Shown: positions 44,193-53,294 of the stretch, piece by piece
Layout: every line of letters starts with the position of its first letter
How positions within the stretch are numbered: the stretch's first letter is position 1
NCBI GenBank assembly: GCA_963738345.1
Contig: CAVTWI010000002.1
Location: 5,270,001-5,334,000 of the forward strand
Reading direction: 5' to 3'
Length of the DNA stretch: 64,000 bases
Source of the DNA: Bog-159 sp963738345
GTDB taxonomy: Bacteria; Acidobacteriota; Terriglobia; Bryobacterales; Bryobacteraceae
Translations under genes and position numbers: made by a program
Notes under the pieces: model-generated
The model's database searches: none
What the model was told of the DNA's origin: nothing
Seen by the model: only the letters and a program-made list of their open reading frames with translations

Positions 44193-44219
44193 TTACAGTT
44201 ACAAAATTTCGGAGTAAAG

Positions 44220-44245
44220 GAGCCCCCGTCTGTGGGGCTCTTTTT
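44220..44245 (+). terminator. Intrinsic terminator of the cold-shock gene
   Basis: GAGCCCC, a 7-base loop, GGGGCTC, then TTTTT; it lies 27 bases after the stop of the cold-shock gene. Confidence 0.9.
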
Positions 44246-44258
44246 GTTTACTAAGGAT

Positions 44259-46161
44259 CTACGGCTGCAAGACCACTTGAACGCGATTACTTTCCTGCCC
44301 GTCCGCCGTAATATACAACTCCGCCGGACCCGCATTCACCACCGCCGGCAATTGCACCTCGATCAGGTAGAACCCAATATAGCCCGGCGCCAGGGCGGCG
44401 CGGGTCACCTGCACCGGAACGCGATCCAGATACGCCTTAACGGTAGCCGCCACGGCAGGCGGATTTTCCAGCGGCGCGGCCATGCCCGGTGGGCCAGTCC
44501 GGGCGCACTTTTCCCAAGCCAGTCGCCAGGATCTGCAGCCGCGAATCCGAACGCGCCGCATTGCGGCCATCCAGCATTAAGCCGCTATCCCCATCCAGCA
44601 CCATGGGCGATCCGTCGCGGTTCACGAAAATGGCCGGCGACACCGCTTGCACCGGCAACCCTAAAGTGAAGCGTCCCGCGCCGAGTCTCCAGCGCCAGCG
44701 AGTAATTCGACGCCGAAGCCTCAAACGGCACCTGGATCTGGGACTCTGTCTCGGAAGCCGCCAGCACCGGAAATCCCAGCGTTCCTGCCGTTGCGGTGCT
44801 TGACCCGCCCCCCGACTACGCTCATCAACGATCCAGGCGCTGCGGCGCGCGTACTGAAATCCGCCGCGTTCAACAGTCGCAGGGTGCGCAGGCGGTGCGG
44901 TGCGGCCGTGGCATAAACTCCGTATCCATCGAGCGCCGCATAAAGTTGGTAGCCGTTGGCATCCAGTTTTACATCAGTGGCCGGAGCCGCCGGAAGGCCG
45001 TTTGAAATGGGTGTCCAGTTCACTGCGGCGGGGCTGGCATTTTCCAAGTCCGCGGATCGCATAGAAAACGCCCTTGTCGGTGGCTACATAGACCGCCCCT
45101 GCGGCCCGCACTGCGGTCACGCCATGCGCCGGAACATCCGGCAGGTTAGAGGTCAGGTCGTCCCAGAATCCGCCGCTGTTGGTGGTGCGCAGCACGTGCG
45201 CGCCCCAGCCTCCCACAGCGGCCAACGCTACGCGCGGCTTCGCCTGGATCGGCGAAGAATCGTTCAACGGGCCCGTTGGCTTTCGGCCGCGGCGATGAAG
45301 TCCAGGTTTGGCCGGAATCGAGCGATACCCAAATGCGGCCATCCGCCGCGCCCGCGTAAACTGTCTGAGCCCGACGTCGCCGATAGCCGTAATCTCGGTT
45401 CCCAGCCGGATTGCGACAGCCGCCGTAATGCGCCATCGTCGGCTTCGGCCTGCGGATCGGTAATCGGCTGCCAAGCTTCGGCGCCCGGCGGCAATTCCAT
45501 GGCGCCGCGATCCCTGACCAGGATCCGCGTGCCGTGCATGCCGGCGGGAGTCGCCAAAATTTGGTTGGCAGGCAAATTCGGCAAGCGCAGATTCAATCCC
45601 GACCAGGATAAGCCGCCGTCCATCGACCGCCAAACCCCGAAATCGTTGGCGACCGCCACTTGGTCCGGGATCGGCAGGAGATACCGCCACGCTACGCTGT
45701 GCGGAGCCGATAATCGATTGGTTGTGGAAAGCGGTCAGGTTCAGACCACGATCGTCCGCCATCATCCGAGCGGTAGAGTTGCGTGCCGAGGGCAAAAACC
45801 CGGCCAGGTGCGACAGCAGACGCCGCCAGCTTCGCGCCCGACTCGGGAAGGCGATCCACCGCGGGCGCCGGAGTTTCGGCGGCTCGGCAGGTGCTTGCGG
45901 CAGGTTCCAATTCTCGAAATCGGTGGTCTCGAAAACCCGCCCAGTACGCGTGCGCGCGTAAAGCCGTGAGCCATCGGGCGAATACCAGCGCGGTCTGCAT
46001 GGGGCCGGTAGCGGGCGACGCCAAGCCCCGTTTCCATCGCGGAATTGCCCACCCGGCGCCAGTCTACCGGCGTCGTTCTGGGCAGACAAAATCCCGGACG
46101 TAAGGGCCAGCGCCGCTACCAAAAGATAACGCCGCATCGAGACTGTTACTTTGTGACACAC
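44259..46161 (-). pseudogene. Secreted BNR-repeat protein with Solibacter-type Ig-like C-terminal domain, frameshifted
   Basis: A signal peptide (YLLVAALALTSGILSAQ) starts the gene. Propeller pieces with Asp-box motifs appear in several frames: DFGVWRSMDGGLSWSG, HVLRTTNSGGFWDDLTSNLP, VYVATDKGVFYA. The last ~60 residues, APGYIGFYLIEVQLPAVV then GPAELYITADGQESNRVQVV, match the TIGR03437-type domain abundant in Solibacter. The frame changes many times between 44500 and 46050, so no full protein is encoded as sequenced. The predicted product is an extracellular propeller of unknown role. Confidence 0.75.
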
Positions 46162-46294
46162 AACCGAGTCCTATTTTAACCTATCCGGCTCAATACTGCA
46201 TATCTCAAAGAGTTGAATCAATGGAATTTGTGACCGAGTTTTCATTCGGCGCGCGATTTGCTTTGCATCTTTGATGCTAGACTAGGGTTTCAAA

Positions 46295-46319
46295 AGTACT
46301 GTCTTAAACAGATAGTGCT
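46295..46319 (+). promoter_or_regulatory. RNA hairpin just upstream of the FecR gene
   Basis: AGTACTGTCT, loop TAAAC, AGATAGTGCT can pair over ten positions (eight Watson-Crick, two G-U). It ends 20 bases before the ATG, so it could shield or present the ribosome site (inference). There is no T-run, so it is not a terminator. Confidence 0.4.
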
Positions 46320-46339
46320 AATGGGACGCAGGTTGTTTC

Positions 46340-47101
46340 ATGTCTTCGCGAAAATGGTATAGGACGGCGCGCTGGCTGCTGTTAGCGGCGGCGTGCATCT
46401 ATGTCATTCCGGCCCACGCCGAAAGCGGCGCTGCCAAAGTAATTACCCTGAACGGGCAGGTGTCCGTACTGCGCGACGACTCCCCCTGGGTGTTGAATGT
46501 CGGCGATTCGGTGCAGCCTCGCCAGATCATCATCACCGGTGCAGACGGCTTCGCAGTCTTACAGGTTTCTGACGGCAGTACCTTCGAAGTATTCCCAAAC
46601 GCGCGCGTCGTTTTCCGTGAGAATGCGGGGTCATGGCGCGATTTGCTGGACGTACTGCTGGGCCGCGTGAAAGTCCATATTCAGAAACTGGGCGGCCAGC
46701 CGAATTACAACCGCGTGCGTACGCCGACGGCGGTGATTTCCGTGCGCGGCACGATCTTCGACGTCGCCATCGAGGACGACGACGATACCACTTTAGTTAG
46801 CGTCGAGGAAGGGCAGGTGGGCGTACTGCATCTGTTAAAGCCCGGTCCCGAGCGCATCTTAAATCCTGGCGAATCCATCCGCGTTTTCCGCGATCAGGCT
46901 TTGGCGCAAGCGGCAGTCGACAAGAATTCGACCATTCGTGAAATGCTGCGTCGGGCGGAGCAGGCAGCCTACGAACTGGTTTACCGCTCCGGTTTACCCG
47001 GCGGTGGTGGTACCACTGGCTGCCCGGTGGGTTCCAGTTGTGACAAGAAACCGCCTACCCCGCCGCCCACCACGCCGCCACCCACGGCGCCGTCCAAGTA
47101 G
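46340..47101 (+). CDS. Secreted FecR-domain protein
   Basis: 253 residues. A signal peptide (WLLLAAACIYVIPAHAE) precedes a FecR domain at about 30-200: KVITLNGQVSVLRDD, NVGDSVQPRQIIITGADGFA, RVRTPTAVISVRGTIFDVAI and EGQVGVLHLL. There is no cytoplasmic anti-sigma part, so it is an exported FecR-fold protein rather than a classical sigma regulator. The tail is Gly- then Pro/Thr-rich with one Cys pair (GCPVGSSC). The permease gene follows after 109 bases. Confidence 0.85.
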   Translation: MSSRKWYRTARWLLLAAACIYVIPAHAESGAAKVITLNGQVSVLRDDSPWVLNVGDSVQPRQIIITGADGFAVLQVSDGSTFEVFPNARVVFRENAGSWRDLLDVLLGRVKVHIQKLGGQPNYNRVRTPTAVISVRGTIFDVAIEDDDDTTLVSVEEGQVGVLHLLKPGPERILNPGESIRVFRDQALAQAAVDKNSTIREMLRRAEQAAYELVYRSGLPGGGGTTGCPVGSSCDKKPPTPPPTTPPPTAPSK

Positions 47102-47210
47102 GGCCGCAGCCGAAAGCATGGTTCCCACAAGCGGACACTAATCGCGCGGGCAGTCTGTTTACCGGCCAATGATTTCATACACTTGGCGGCCAGGCTGAAC
47201 GGCCCTTGGC

Positions 47211-49655
47211 ATGCCTTGCCCGATAGCCATGGCGACCCTTCTGGCGGACCTTCGCTATTCCCTGCGCACCCTATGGAAGATGCCCGGCTTCACCCTGGTG
47301 GCCCTGTTGGTGCTCGCGTTGGGCATCGGGGCGAACACCGCCATCTTTAGCGTGGTTAATTCAGTGGTGCTGAGACCGTTGCCGTATCCCAGCGCCGACC
47401 GTCTCGTCCTGATTTGGGAGACGGACTTGAAGGACGGCATCAAGCGCGAAGGACCGTCCGCTCCGAATTTTCTCGATTGGAAGGAACAGAGCCAGTCCTT
47501 CGAGGATATGGCGCTGCTCGAAGTGGGTACCGGCACGGTAACCGGCGAGGGCGAACCGGAGCAAGTTACGGGACTGCGCGTCACCACGAATTTCCTGACC
47601 ATGCTGGGCGCCCGTACTGTTCTAGGCCGCGGTTTCACCGAAGCCGAAGGCGCAGGCAAAGCGCGCTATCCGGTGGCCGTGCTCACCAACGGATACTGGA
47701 AGCGGCGTTTTGGATCGGACCCGCGCATCATCGGGAAGACCTTCACCCTGAACAGCGAACCATACACCGTTGTCGGCGTGCTCGCGCCCGATTTCTACCA
47801 TCCATTGCCCAGCGATCTTTACGTGCCATGGCCGCTGGCCGAACTACGCGCCAAGAACCGCGTGGATCATGACTTTGGGGTGATTGCCCGTTTAAAGCCC
47901 GGCGTTTCCATCGCGCGCGCCCAATCCGAGTTAAGTGCGATCGCGCGCCGCATCGATGCGCAGACGGCCCGGTTGGCGGGTTGGGATGTAACTGTGGTGG
48001 GAATGAAGCAGGCCCTCTTCGAATACATCCGGCCCGCAATGCTGCTGCTACTGGGCGCCGTCGGTCTGCTGCTGCTACTGGCATGCGTGAATGTGGCGAG
48101 CCTGTTATTGGCGCGCGTCACCAGCCGGCGCAAAGAGTTGGGAATCCGCGCCGCATTGGGAGCAGGACGCCGCCGTCTGATCGCGCAGATTCTGAGCGAG
48201 AGCCTGCTGCTTAGCTTGGCAGGCGGTGCGCTGGGAGTCTTGTTCGCAGCTTGGGGCGTCGAACTGCTGAGCGCGGCGTTGCCCAACACGCTTCCCATGG
48301 CCGATGCGGGCGCCGAAATTATGCGTCCAGCTATCGGTGTGGATGGGCGGGCCCTGATCTTCGCGCTGCTGGTGTCGACCGTCGCAGCGCTGATCTTCGG
48401 ACTCATACCCGCACTGCATGCGGCGCGCGCCGATGTCAACGACGCTTTGAAGACGGGCGGCCGGACCGCATCGTCTGCGCCAGGCCGGACGCAGGTGTGG
48501 ACTTGGCTGGTAGCGGGCGAGATCGCGCTTGCTTGTATGCTGCTGATCGGCGCAGGGCTGGCCATGAAGAGCTTCGTGAATCTGCAGCACGTGAATCCAG
48601 GCATCCGGCCCGATCACGTGCTGACGTTCCGCATGCGCCTGCCTACGGATAACCTTTACAAAAGTGACCGGGAACAGTCCGCGTTTTACCAGTTGGTGTT
48701 GGGCAAAGTCGAGCAACTGCCCGGTGTGCAATCCGCCGGCTTAACCGATGTGTTGCCACTCGGGCAACAGAACGACCGCGAGTACTTCACCATTGAGAAG
48801 CGACCCTTGCCGCCCGGGCAGGAACTGGTGGCGGACTTCCGCCGCATCAGCCCGCGGTATCTGAACACCATGGGCATCGCTCTGTTGCGCGGCCGCATGC
48901 TTTCGGATCGCGATGGGCGCGATGCGCCTCCGGTGATCCTGATCGACGAGACTCTGGCGGATCAATACTGGCCCAATGAAGATGGGGTAGGACGGCGTAT
49001 GCGGCTGTGGGGCCGGTATCGCGAAGTGGTCGGAATCGTCAGCCAGGTTCATCACTACGGTTTGGAAAAACAGCCGGAACCCACCATCTACGCGCCCTAT
49101 ACGCAAATGACTGATAAGGTCATGGCGCTGGTGATCCGCACCACTGCGGATACGGGCGGAATGGTGAAGGAGGTGAAACAGGCGGTGTGGTCGGTCGATC
49201 GCGGCCAGCCGGTCTTCCAGATCCGCAGCATGGGCGACTATCTTTCGCTGGCGGAAACCGCGCCGCGCGTCTCGACCACCCTATTGCTGGTGTTTGCCGC
49301 CATTTCCATGCTGCTGGCCGCATTGGGCATTCACGGCGTGGTGTCGTATGGCGTGGCGGAGCGCACGCGCGAATTCGGAATTCGCATGGCCCTGGGTTCG
49401 ACACCGGGCCAAGTGAAGGCATTGGTGGTTCGCAGCGGCCTGCAGACCGCCGTTATCGGTCTGGTTGCCGGGATGGCGGCCGCCGGCGCGCTGGCTTCCG
49501 CACTCCGCGCACTGCTGTTCGGCGTGGCGCCTCTCGATCCGGCGGTATTGGGCGCGGTCGTGGCGTTACTGCTAACCGTCGTGCTAATCGCCAATTATGT
49601 TCCGGCGCGGCGCGCCACCCGCATCGACCCGCTGCGCGCCTTGCATCACGATTAG
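47211..49655 (+). CDS. ADOP-family (MacB/FtsX-type) ABC transporter permease
   Basis: 814 residues (808 if the second Met, MATLLADLRYSLRTL, is the start). The N-terminal MPGFTLVALLVLALGIGANT with IFSVVNSVVLRPLPYP is the hallmark of the acidobacterial duplicated orphan permeases. A MacB periplasmic core (about 60-250) is followed by an FtsX unit near 285-420 (LLLLGAVGLLLLLACVNVAS; SRRKELGIRAALGAGRRRLI), then a second periplasmic core and a second FtsX unit (TREFGIRMALGSTPGQVKAL). No ABC ATPase gene is adjacent. The substrate is unknown; relatives export peptides, lipids or act mechanically. Confidence 0.93.
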   Translation: MPCPIAMATLLADLRYSLRTLWKMPGFTLVALLVLALGIGANTAIFSVVNSVVLRPLPYPSADRLVLIWETDLKDGIKREGPSAPNFLDWKEQSQSFEDMALLEVGTGTVTGEGEPEQVTGLRVTTNFLTMLGARTVLGRGFTEAEGAGKARYPVAVLTNGYWKRRFGSDPRIIGKTFTLNSEPYTVVGVLAPDFYHPLPSDLYVPWPLAELRAKNRVDHDFGVIARLKPGVSIARAQSELSAIARRIDAQTARLAGWDVTVVGMKQALFEYIRPAMLLLLGAVGLLLLLACVNVASLLLARVTSRRKELGIRAALGAGRRRLIAQILSESLLLSLAGGALGVLFAAWGVELLSAALPNTLPMADAGAEIMRPAIGVDGRALIFALLVSTVAALIFGLIPALHAARADVNDALKTGGRTASSAPGRTQVWTWLVAGEIALACMLLIGAGLAMKSFVNLQHVNPGIRPDHVLTFRMRLPTDNLYKSDREQSAFYQLVLGKVEQLPGVQSAGLTDVLPLGQQNDREYFTIEKRPLPPGQELVADFRRISPRYLNTMGIALLRGRMLSDRDGRDAPPVILIDETLADQYWPNEDGVGRRMRLWGRYREVVGIVSQVHHYGLEKQPEPTIYAPYTQMTDKVMALVIRTTADTGGMVKEVKQAVWSVDRGQPVFQIRSMGDYLSLAETAPRVSTTLLLVFAAISMLLAALGIHGVVSYGVAERTREFGIRMALGSTPGQVKALVVRSGLQTAVIGLVAGMAAAGALASALRALLFGVAPLDPAVLGAVVALLLTVVLIANYVPARRATRIDPLRALHHD

Positions 49656-49660
49656 ACCGC

Positions 49661-52600
49661 TTAGAACGACAGGAACAGGAGCCCGGCCGCGTCGGTCGTG
49701 TTGGTCGCGCCCGTAGCGCTGACGGTGACCGATTGGTTCTGGATGACTACTCCGTAGCCGGTGTTCGGTTTCAATCCGGCGATGAGCATCTGGTGTACGC
49801 CCGCCGGCGCGGCAAAGGTGGCGCCGGTAAAGACCGTGCTGGCGCTTTGCGGGAAGTATAGTGCTGAGTTGCCGAAAACAGCTCCGTCGAAAGCCGTTCC
49901 GTTGGAGCTTTGAACGTACGTGGCCGTCGCCATAGCTACGCCGGCATTAGCGCCCTGCAGTACGTGCAGGAAACGGGTATCGAGCGGCAGCGTTGGATCT
50001 TGCACCGTATAGATATATTGGGTAGGTTCCAACTGTGCGATCGGGTTCAGGTTGCCTGCGCCGTAGACCGCGCTGGCGGACGCATTGATAGGCAGCAGCG
50101 TTTGAATGAATAGCCGCTGTCCATCCGCCATGGTTTCGGTAGCTACTTTGCCGCTAATGGCCGGGTTGGTAACCAGGCTAAGGTTGAACCGCTTAAACAG
50201 GCTGGGGTTCTGCGAAGTGGCGCGGTCATAAACCACGATGTAATCGTTGTTGAGCCACACAATGGAACGCGTCGCCTGCGTAATGCTGACGGCCGCATCG
50301 GAGGGCGACCAGAAGTCGGGGCGATTATATAGACCGGTCAGATCGCTGGCGGCATAAATGTAGCCAGGCCCGTTACTGGTAACCGTGGTCGGATCGGCGG
50401 CGCTTTCGCCGAGTATCCACTGGCTGCCATTCGCCCATTCTCCGCCCTCGTCCCACTGCAGATTCGTAGGCGTGCCGTTGACGCACCAGTTCTGAAGCGC
50501 GAGAGTGTTGTGATAAACAGTCGTGAGCCCCACGGCATTGTTGTCGTAATTGCTCATCTCCTTCGTCAGGAACTCGCCGTTGCGGAAGAATTCGAATTGC
50601 CCGCCATCGCCGTCCTGATGATTGATGGACTCCCAACTGGCGCGGTAATCGAACATGGTGTTGTTGGATGTCCAATCGCTGTGGGCGAAGATACGGCCTG
50701 CGCCGGGGTCGTAGAAAATGGTCGGGTAAGTGGGGCGCGGGTCAGCGCCGGCGGGGGCCGATGGATCGAGCAGCATGTAATACAAGATCGTCTCGGTGAA
50801 GCTCCAGGGATCGGTGATGCGGGAAAGCAGATAGCTCGATCCGCCCTGCGCCGCGTTGACTACGAACCAGCGGGCCGGGTCGATGTGCGTGTTGACGCCG
50901 GTCTTCTCATCCATCATGGCCAGCAGGCTGAACGAGCGCATATAGTCGGGCGTCACCCACAGGCGCAGGATGTCGCCATAGCTGCCGTACTGATAAATCG
51001 GGCCTAGCCACGGCTGTTCGGCAAAAACCTGCGCGGTAGGTGTTAGGGACGAGATAATGCCGGTGACATAGCGGTCCCAAACCGGCGCGCCGATCAAGCC
51101 GATTTGTGGTCCGGAGTAACTGATGTTATTAAACCCGGCGGTCTCGAGGGCTAATAACTCGCCTAAGGCGAAACCAAATGACTCACCGTAGAGCATTCCT
51201 TCGGGAGGCAGTCCGCCGCTGGCGAGTCCGAAGCCGGCGCCGGTACCGCCGATGCCATAGGCGCTCACTACGCTCGAAGCCTCGCCCATCATGGCGTATT
51301 GCTGGTACAGCCATGCGCCCGTGGCATTCAGAATGAAACTGCGGAGGCTGTTGCCCAGTGTTGACGAAGGCAGACTGGAGTTGAGCGGCGGGTCGTCTGT
51401 AGGATCGATGGACAATGCCATCATGGCGATCTCGCGCGCGTGGCCGATGTAGTAGTTATTCGACGCCATGCGATACGGCAGATTATTGGGCAACAGTTGC
51501 AAGCTATTGGCTACCCCCACCGGCGTAGGATGATCGCCGCCCGCGGTGGATGCGTTCAGGCATTCATTAGCCCACAGCAGGAAGACCGTACGGATAGTGG
51601 CTTTATCGGCAGTCGTAAGAATGGGCGCGCCGGTAGCGTCGGTGGCATTGTAGATCCAATCGACGATGAGCGGCCACTGTTCGCCCTGGCCGTTGGCGCG
51701 ATTGTAAGTGGGGAACGCCGGGTCGCGGAAGGGCGCGCCGGAGAGCGGTCCCAGTGCGGCGATGTTCATGGCGTACATGATGAGGTTGCGCGCGTACTGC
51801 GCATACAGAATGCGGTTGGCGGGGTTGGGATCGATCAGGGAATTGAAGGCGAGGACTGCGCCATACTGCTCGGTAAGGTAGCCCGTATAACCCTGTGTGT
51901 CGCCGGGATCCGGATAGTTGGGGTTAGGCACGCCGCCGGGGAAGAATTGGGTGTTGTAGATGTTGACCGCCTGCGTGAGTACCGGCAGCATCCCTTGTTG
52001 GTAGATCTGGTTGGAGGAGACCGCCCAGCTTTGCAGGCGGGGCAAGTCACTCTGGGTGATCCACAGCCGCGGATGGGTGGTGACCGGGTAAGGGATCGGC
52101 GGGGGCGTGCCGTAGTTGGCAGTTACCGTGGTATTCGCGGCGGGCATATTCAGGGTGGTGGCCGGGGCGTTGGCGTCCGCTACCGTGGCGCCAGTCCAGT
52201 TGACGAAAACCTGGCCTGCAGGTGCAGGGTTGGCCGAGATCGGGACCACGGCGTTCGCGGCGTACTGACCGCTGCCCGTGCCGCTCACTACAGTCAGGGC
52301 GTAGGCAGTACCCGCGGAGTAGTTTGCCGTGACGGTGGTATTCGCGGCGGGCATGGTGAGGGTGGTGGTGGATGCGCTGGGATTCTGTACCGCGGCGCCG
52401 GTCCAGTCGAGGAACGATTGCCCCGCGGGCGGCGGGTTGGCGGCGATAGTGACTACCGCGCCTGCCGTATAATTGCCGCTGCCCGATCCATTGACCACAG
52501 TGAGGGTGTAAGTGCCCGTGCCGCCGCCACCCGTTACCGGCACTGTCAGTGAGTTGCCGCAGCCTGTACCGGGGTTCTTTACGCAAAACGTGGTGGAGGT

Positions 52601-53098
52601 CGCAGGCGCTTGGTAACCGGTCGCGGTCAGGCTCTTGGCGGTGACTACCGTGGTAACTAACTGGATAGCGCCATTCATGGCTTCGGCGCCCTTCTGGAAG
52701 CCGGCGCCTGAGATTGTGACGGTATAAGTACCTTGCGGCAACGGGTTGGGCGAGACGGATGTGATCTTGGGTCCGTTCCTGACGATGTAGGCGTAGGCGC
52801 TGCCGGATACTGCCGTATTGACTACGCTCGTGGCGGTTATAGTGACCGGGTTCTGGGCGGGAGGCGTGGCGGGAGCGCGATACAGGCCTTTGGCCGTAAT
52901 AGTGCCGACTGCAGAATTGCCGCCCTTCACTCCACCGGCGAACCACGTAACGCCCGGTTTCGAAAGACCCGAAACCTGGGCCGTGTATTGCGCAGTCTGG
53001 CCGACCACCACCGAAGGGTCGGTGGGGGTAACGGTTATGGTTTGGGAATACGCGAGGGTGGGGACGGCGAGGAGCGCCAGAACGGTCGCTTTGAGCAT
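49661..53098 (-). CDS. Secreted multidomain protein with Ig/IPT, B-repeat and heparinase II/III-like regions
   Basis: 1145 residues. The signal peptide is LKATVLALLAVPTLAYSQ. Residues 20-108 form a Big/Ig-like domain (VTPTDPSVVVGQTAQYTAQV); 112-190 an IPT/TIG-like domain (ITSVSPNPLPQGTYTVTISG). Two tandem InlB-B-like repeats follow (VTIAANPPPAGQSFLDWTGA and VPISANPAPAGQVFVNWTGA, each ending NTTVTANY). From ~345 a large helical region begins HPRLWITQSDLPRLQSW, then a beta-rich part with HSDWTSNNTMFDYRASWESI, NHQDGDGGQFEFFRNGEFL and TVYHNTLALQ. The last part resembles heparinase II/III-type polysaccharide lyases. This suggests an exported polysaccharide-degrading enzyme. The lyase assignment is by pattern only; the substrate is unknown. 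Confidence 0.75.
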   Translation of the reverse strand: MLKATVLALLAVPTLAYSQTITVTPTDPSVVVGQTAQYTAQVSGLSKPGVTWFAGGVKGGNSAVGTITAKGLYRAPATPPAQNPVTITATSVVNTAVSGSAYAYIVRNGPKITSVSPNPLPQGTYTVTISGAGFQKGAEAMNGAIQLVTTVVTAKSLTATGYQAPATSTTFCVKNPGTGCGNSLTVPVTGGGGTGTYTLTVVNGSGSGNYTAGAVVTIAANPPPAGQSFLDWTGAAVQNPSASTTTLTMPAANTTVTANYSAGTAYALTVVSGTGSGQYAANAVVPISANPAPAGQVFVNWTGATVADANAPATTLNMPAANTTVTANYGTPPPIPYPVTTHPRLWITQSDLPRLQSWAVSSNQIYQQGMLPVLTQAVNIYNTQFFPGGVPNPNYPDPGDTQGYTGYLTEQYGAVLAFNSLIDPNPANRILYAQYARNLIMYAMNIAALGPLSGAPFRDPAFPTYNRANGQGEQWPLIVDWIYNATDATGAPILTTADKATIRTVFLLWANECLNASTAGGDHPTPVGVANSLQLLPNNLPYRMASNNYYIGHAREIAMMALSIDPTDDPPLNSSLPSSTLGNSLRSFILNATGAWLYQQYAMMGEASSVVSAYGIGGTGAGFGLASGGLPPEGMLYGESFGFALGELLALETAGFNNISYSGPQIGLIGAPVWDRYVTGIISSLTPTAQVFAEQPWLGPIYQYGSYGDILRLWVTPDYMRSFSLLAMMDEKTGVNTHIDPARWFVVNAAQGGSSYLLSRITDPWSFTETILYYMLLDPSAPAGADPRPTYPTIFYDPGAGRIFAHSDWTSNNTMFDYRASWESINHQDGDGGQFEFFRNGEFLTKEMSNYDNNAVGLTTVYHNTLALQNWCVNGTPTNLQWDEGGEWANGSQWILGESAADPTTVTSNGPGYIYAASDLTGLYNRPDFWSPSDAAVSITQATRSIVWLNNDYIVVYDRATSQNPSLFKRFNLSLVTNPAISGKVATETMADGQRLFIQTLLPINASASAVYGAGNLNPIAQLEPTQYIYTVQDPTLPLDTRFLHVLQGANAGVAMATATYVQSSNGTAFDGAVFGNSALYFPQSASTVFTGATFAAPAGVHQMLIAGLKPNTGYGVVIQNQSVTVSATGATNTTDAAGLLFLSF

Positions 53099-53294
53099 GA
53101 GAATGGCCTCCGGATGGTAAAGACTTAAGATAGGGCGGGTTTCGCCGGGAAGATACCCTGAAATCAGTTAGTCCACCTCAGGATTAACTGTGTTGGGAAA
53201 ATTCTGCTAAACTGCTTTACCATCAACATTTCTGCGACGGTTGCATAACCTTACGGGGTTTGTGAGCGTCATCACAATTTGGAGTAATTCTGCA

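Noticed and set aside
46270..46340. GGGACGCAGG upstream of the FecR gene considered as a cyclic-di-GMP riboswitch
   Set aside because: Only a few bases resemble the class I consensus; the two long helices and receptor loop are absent.
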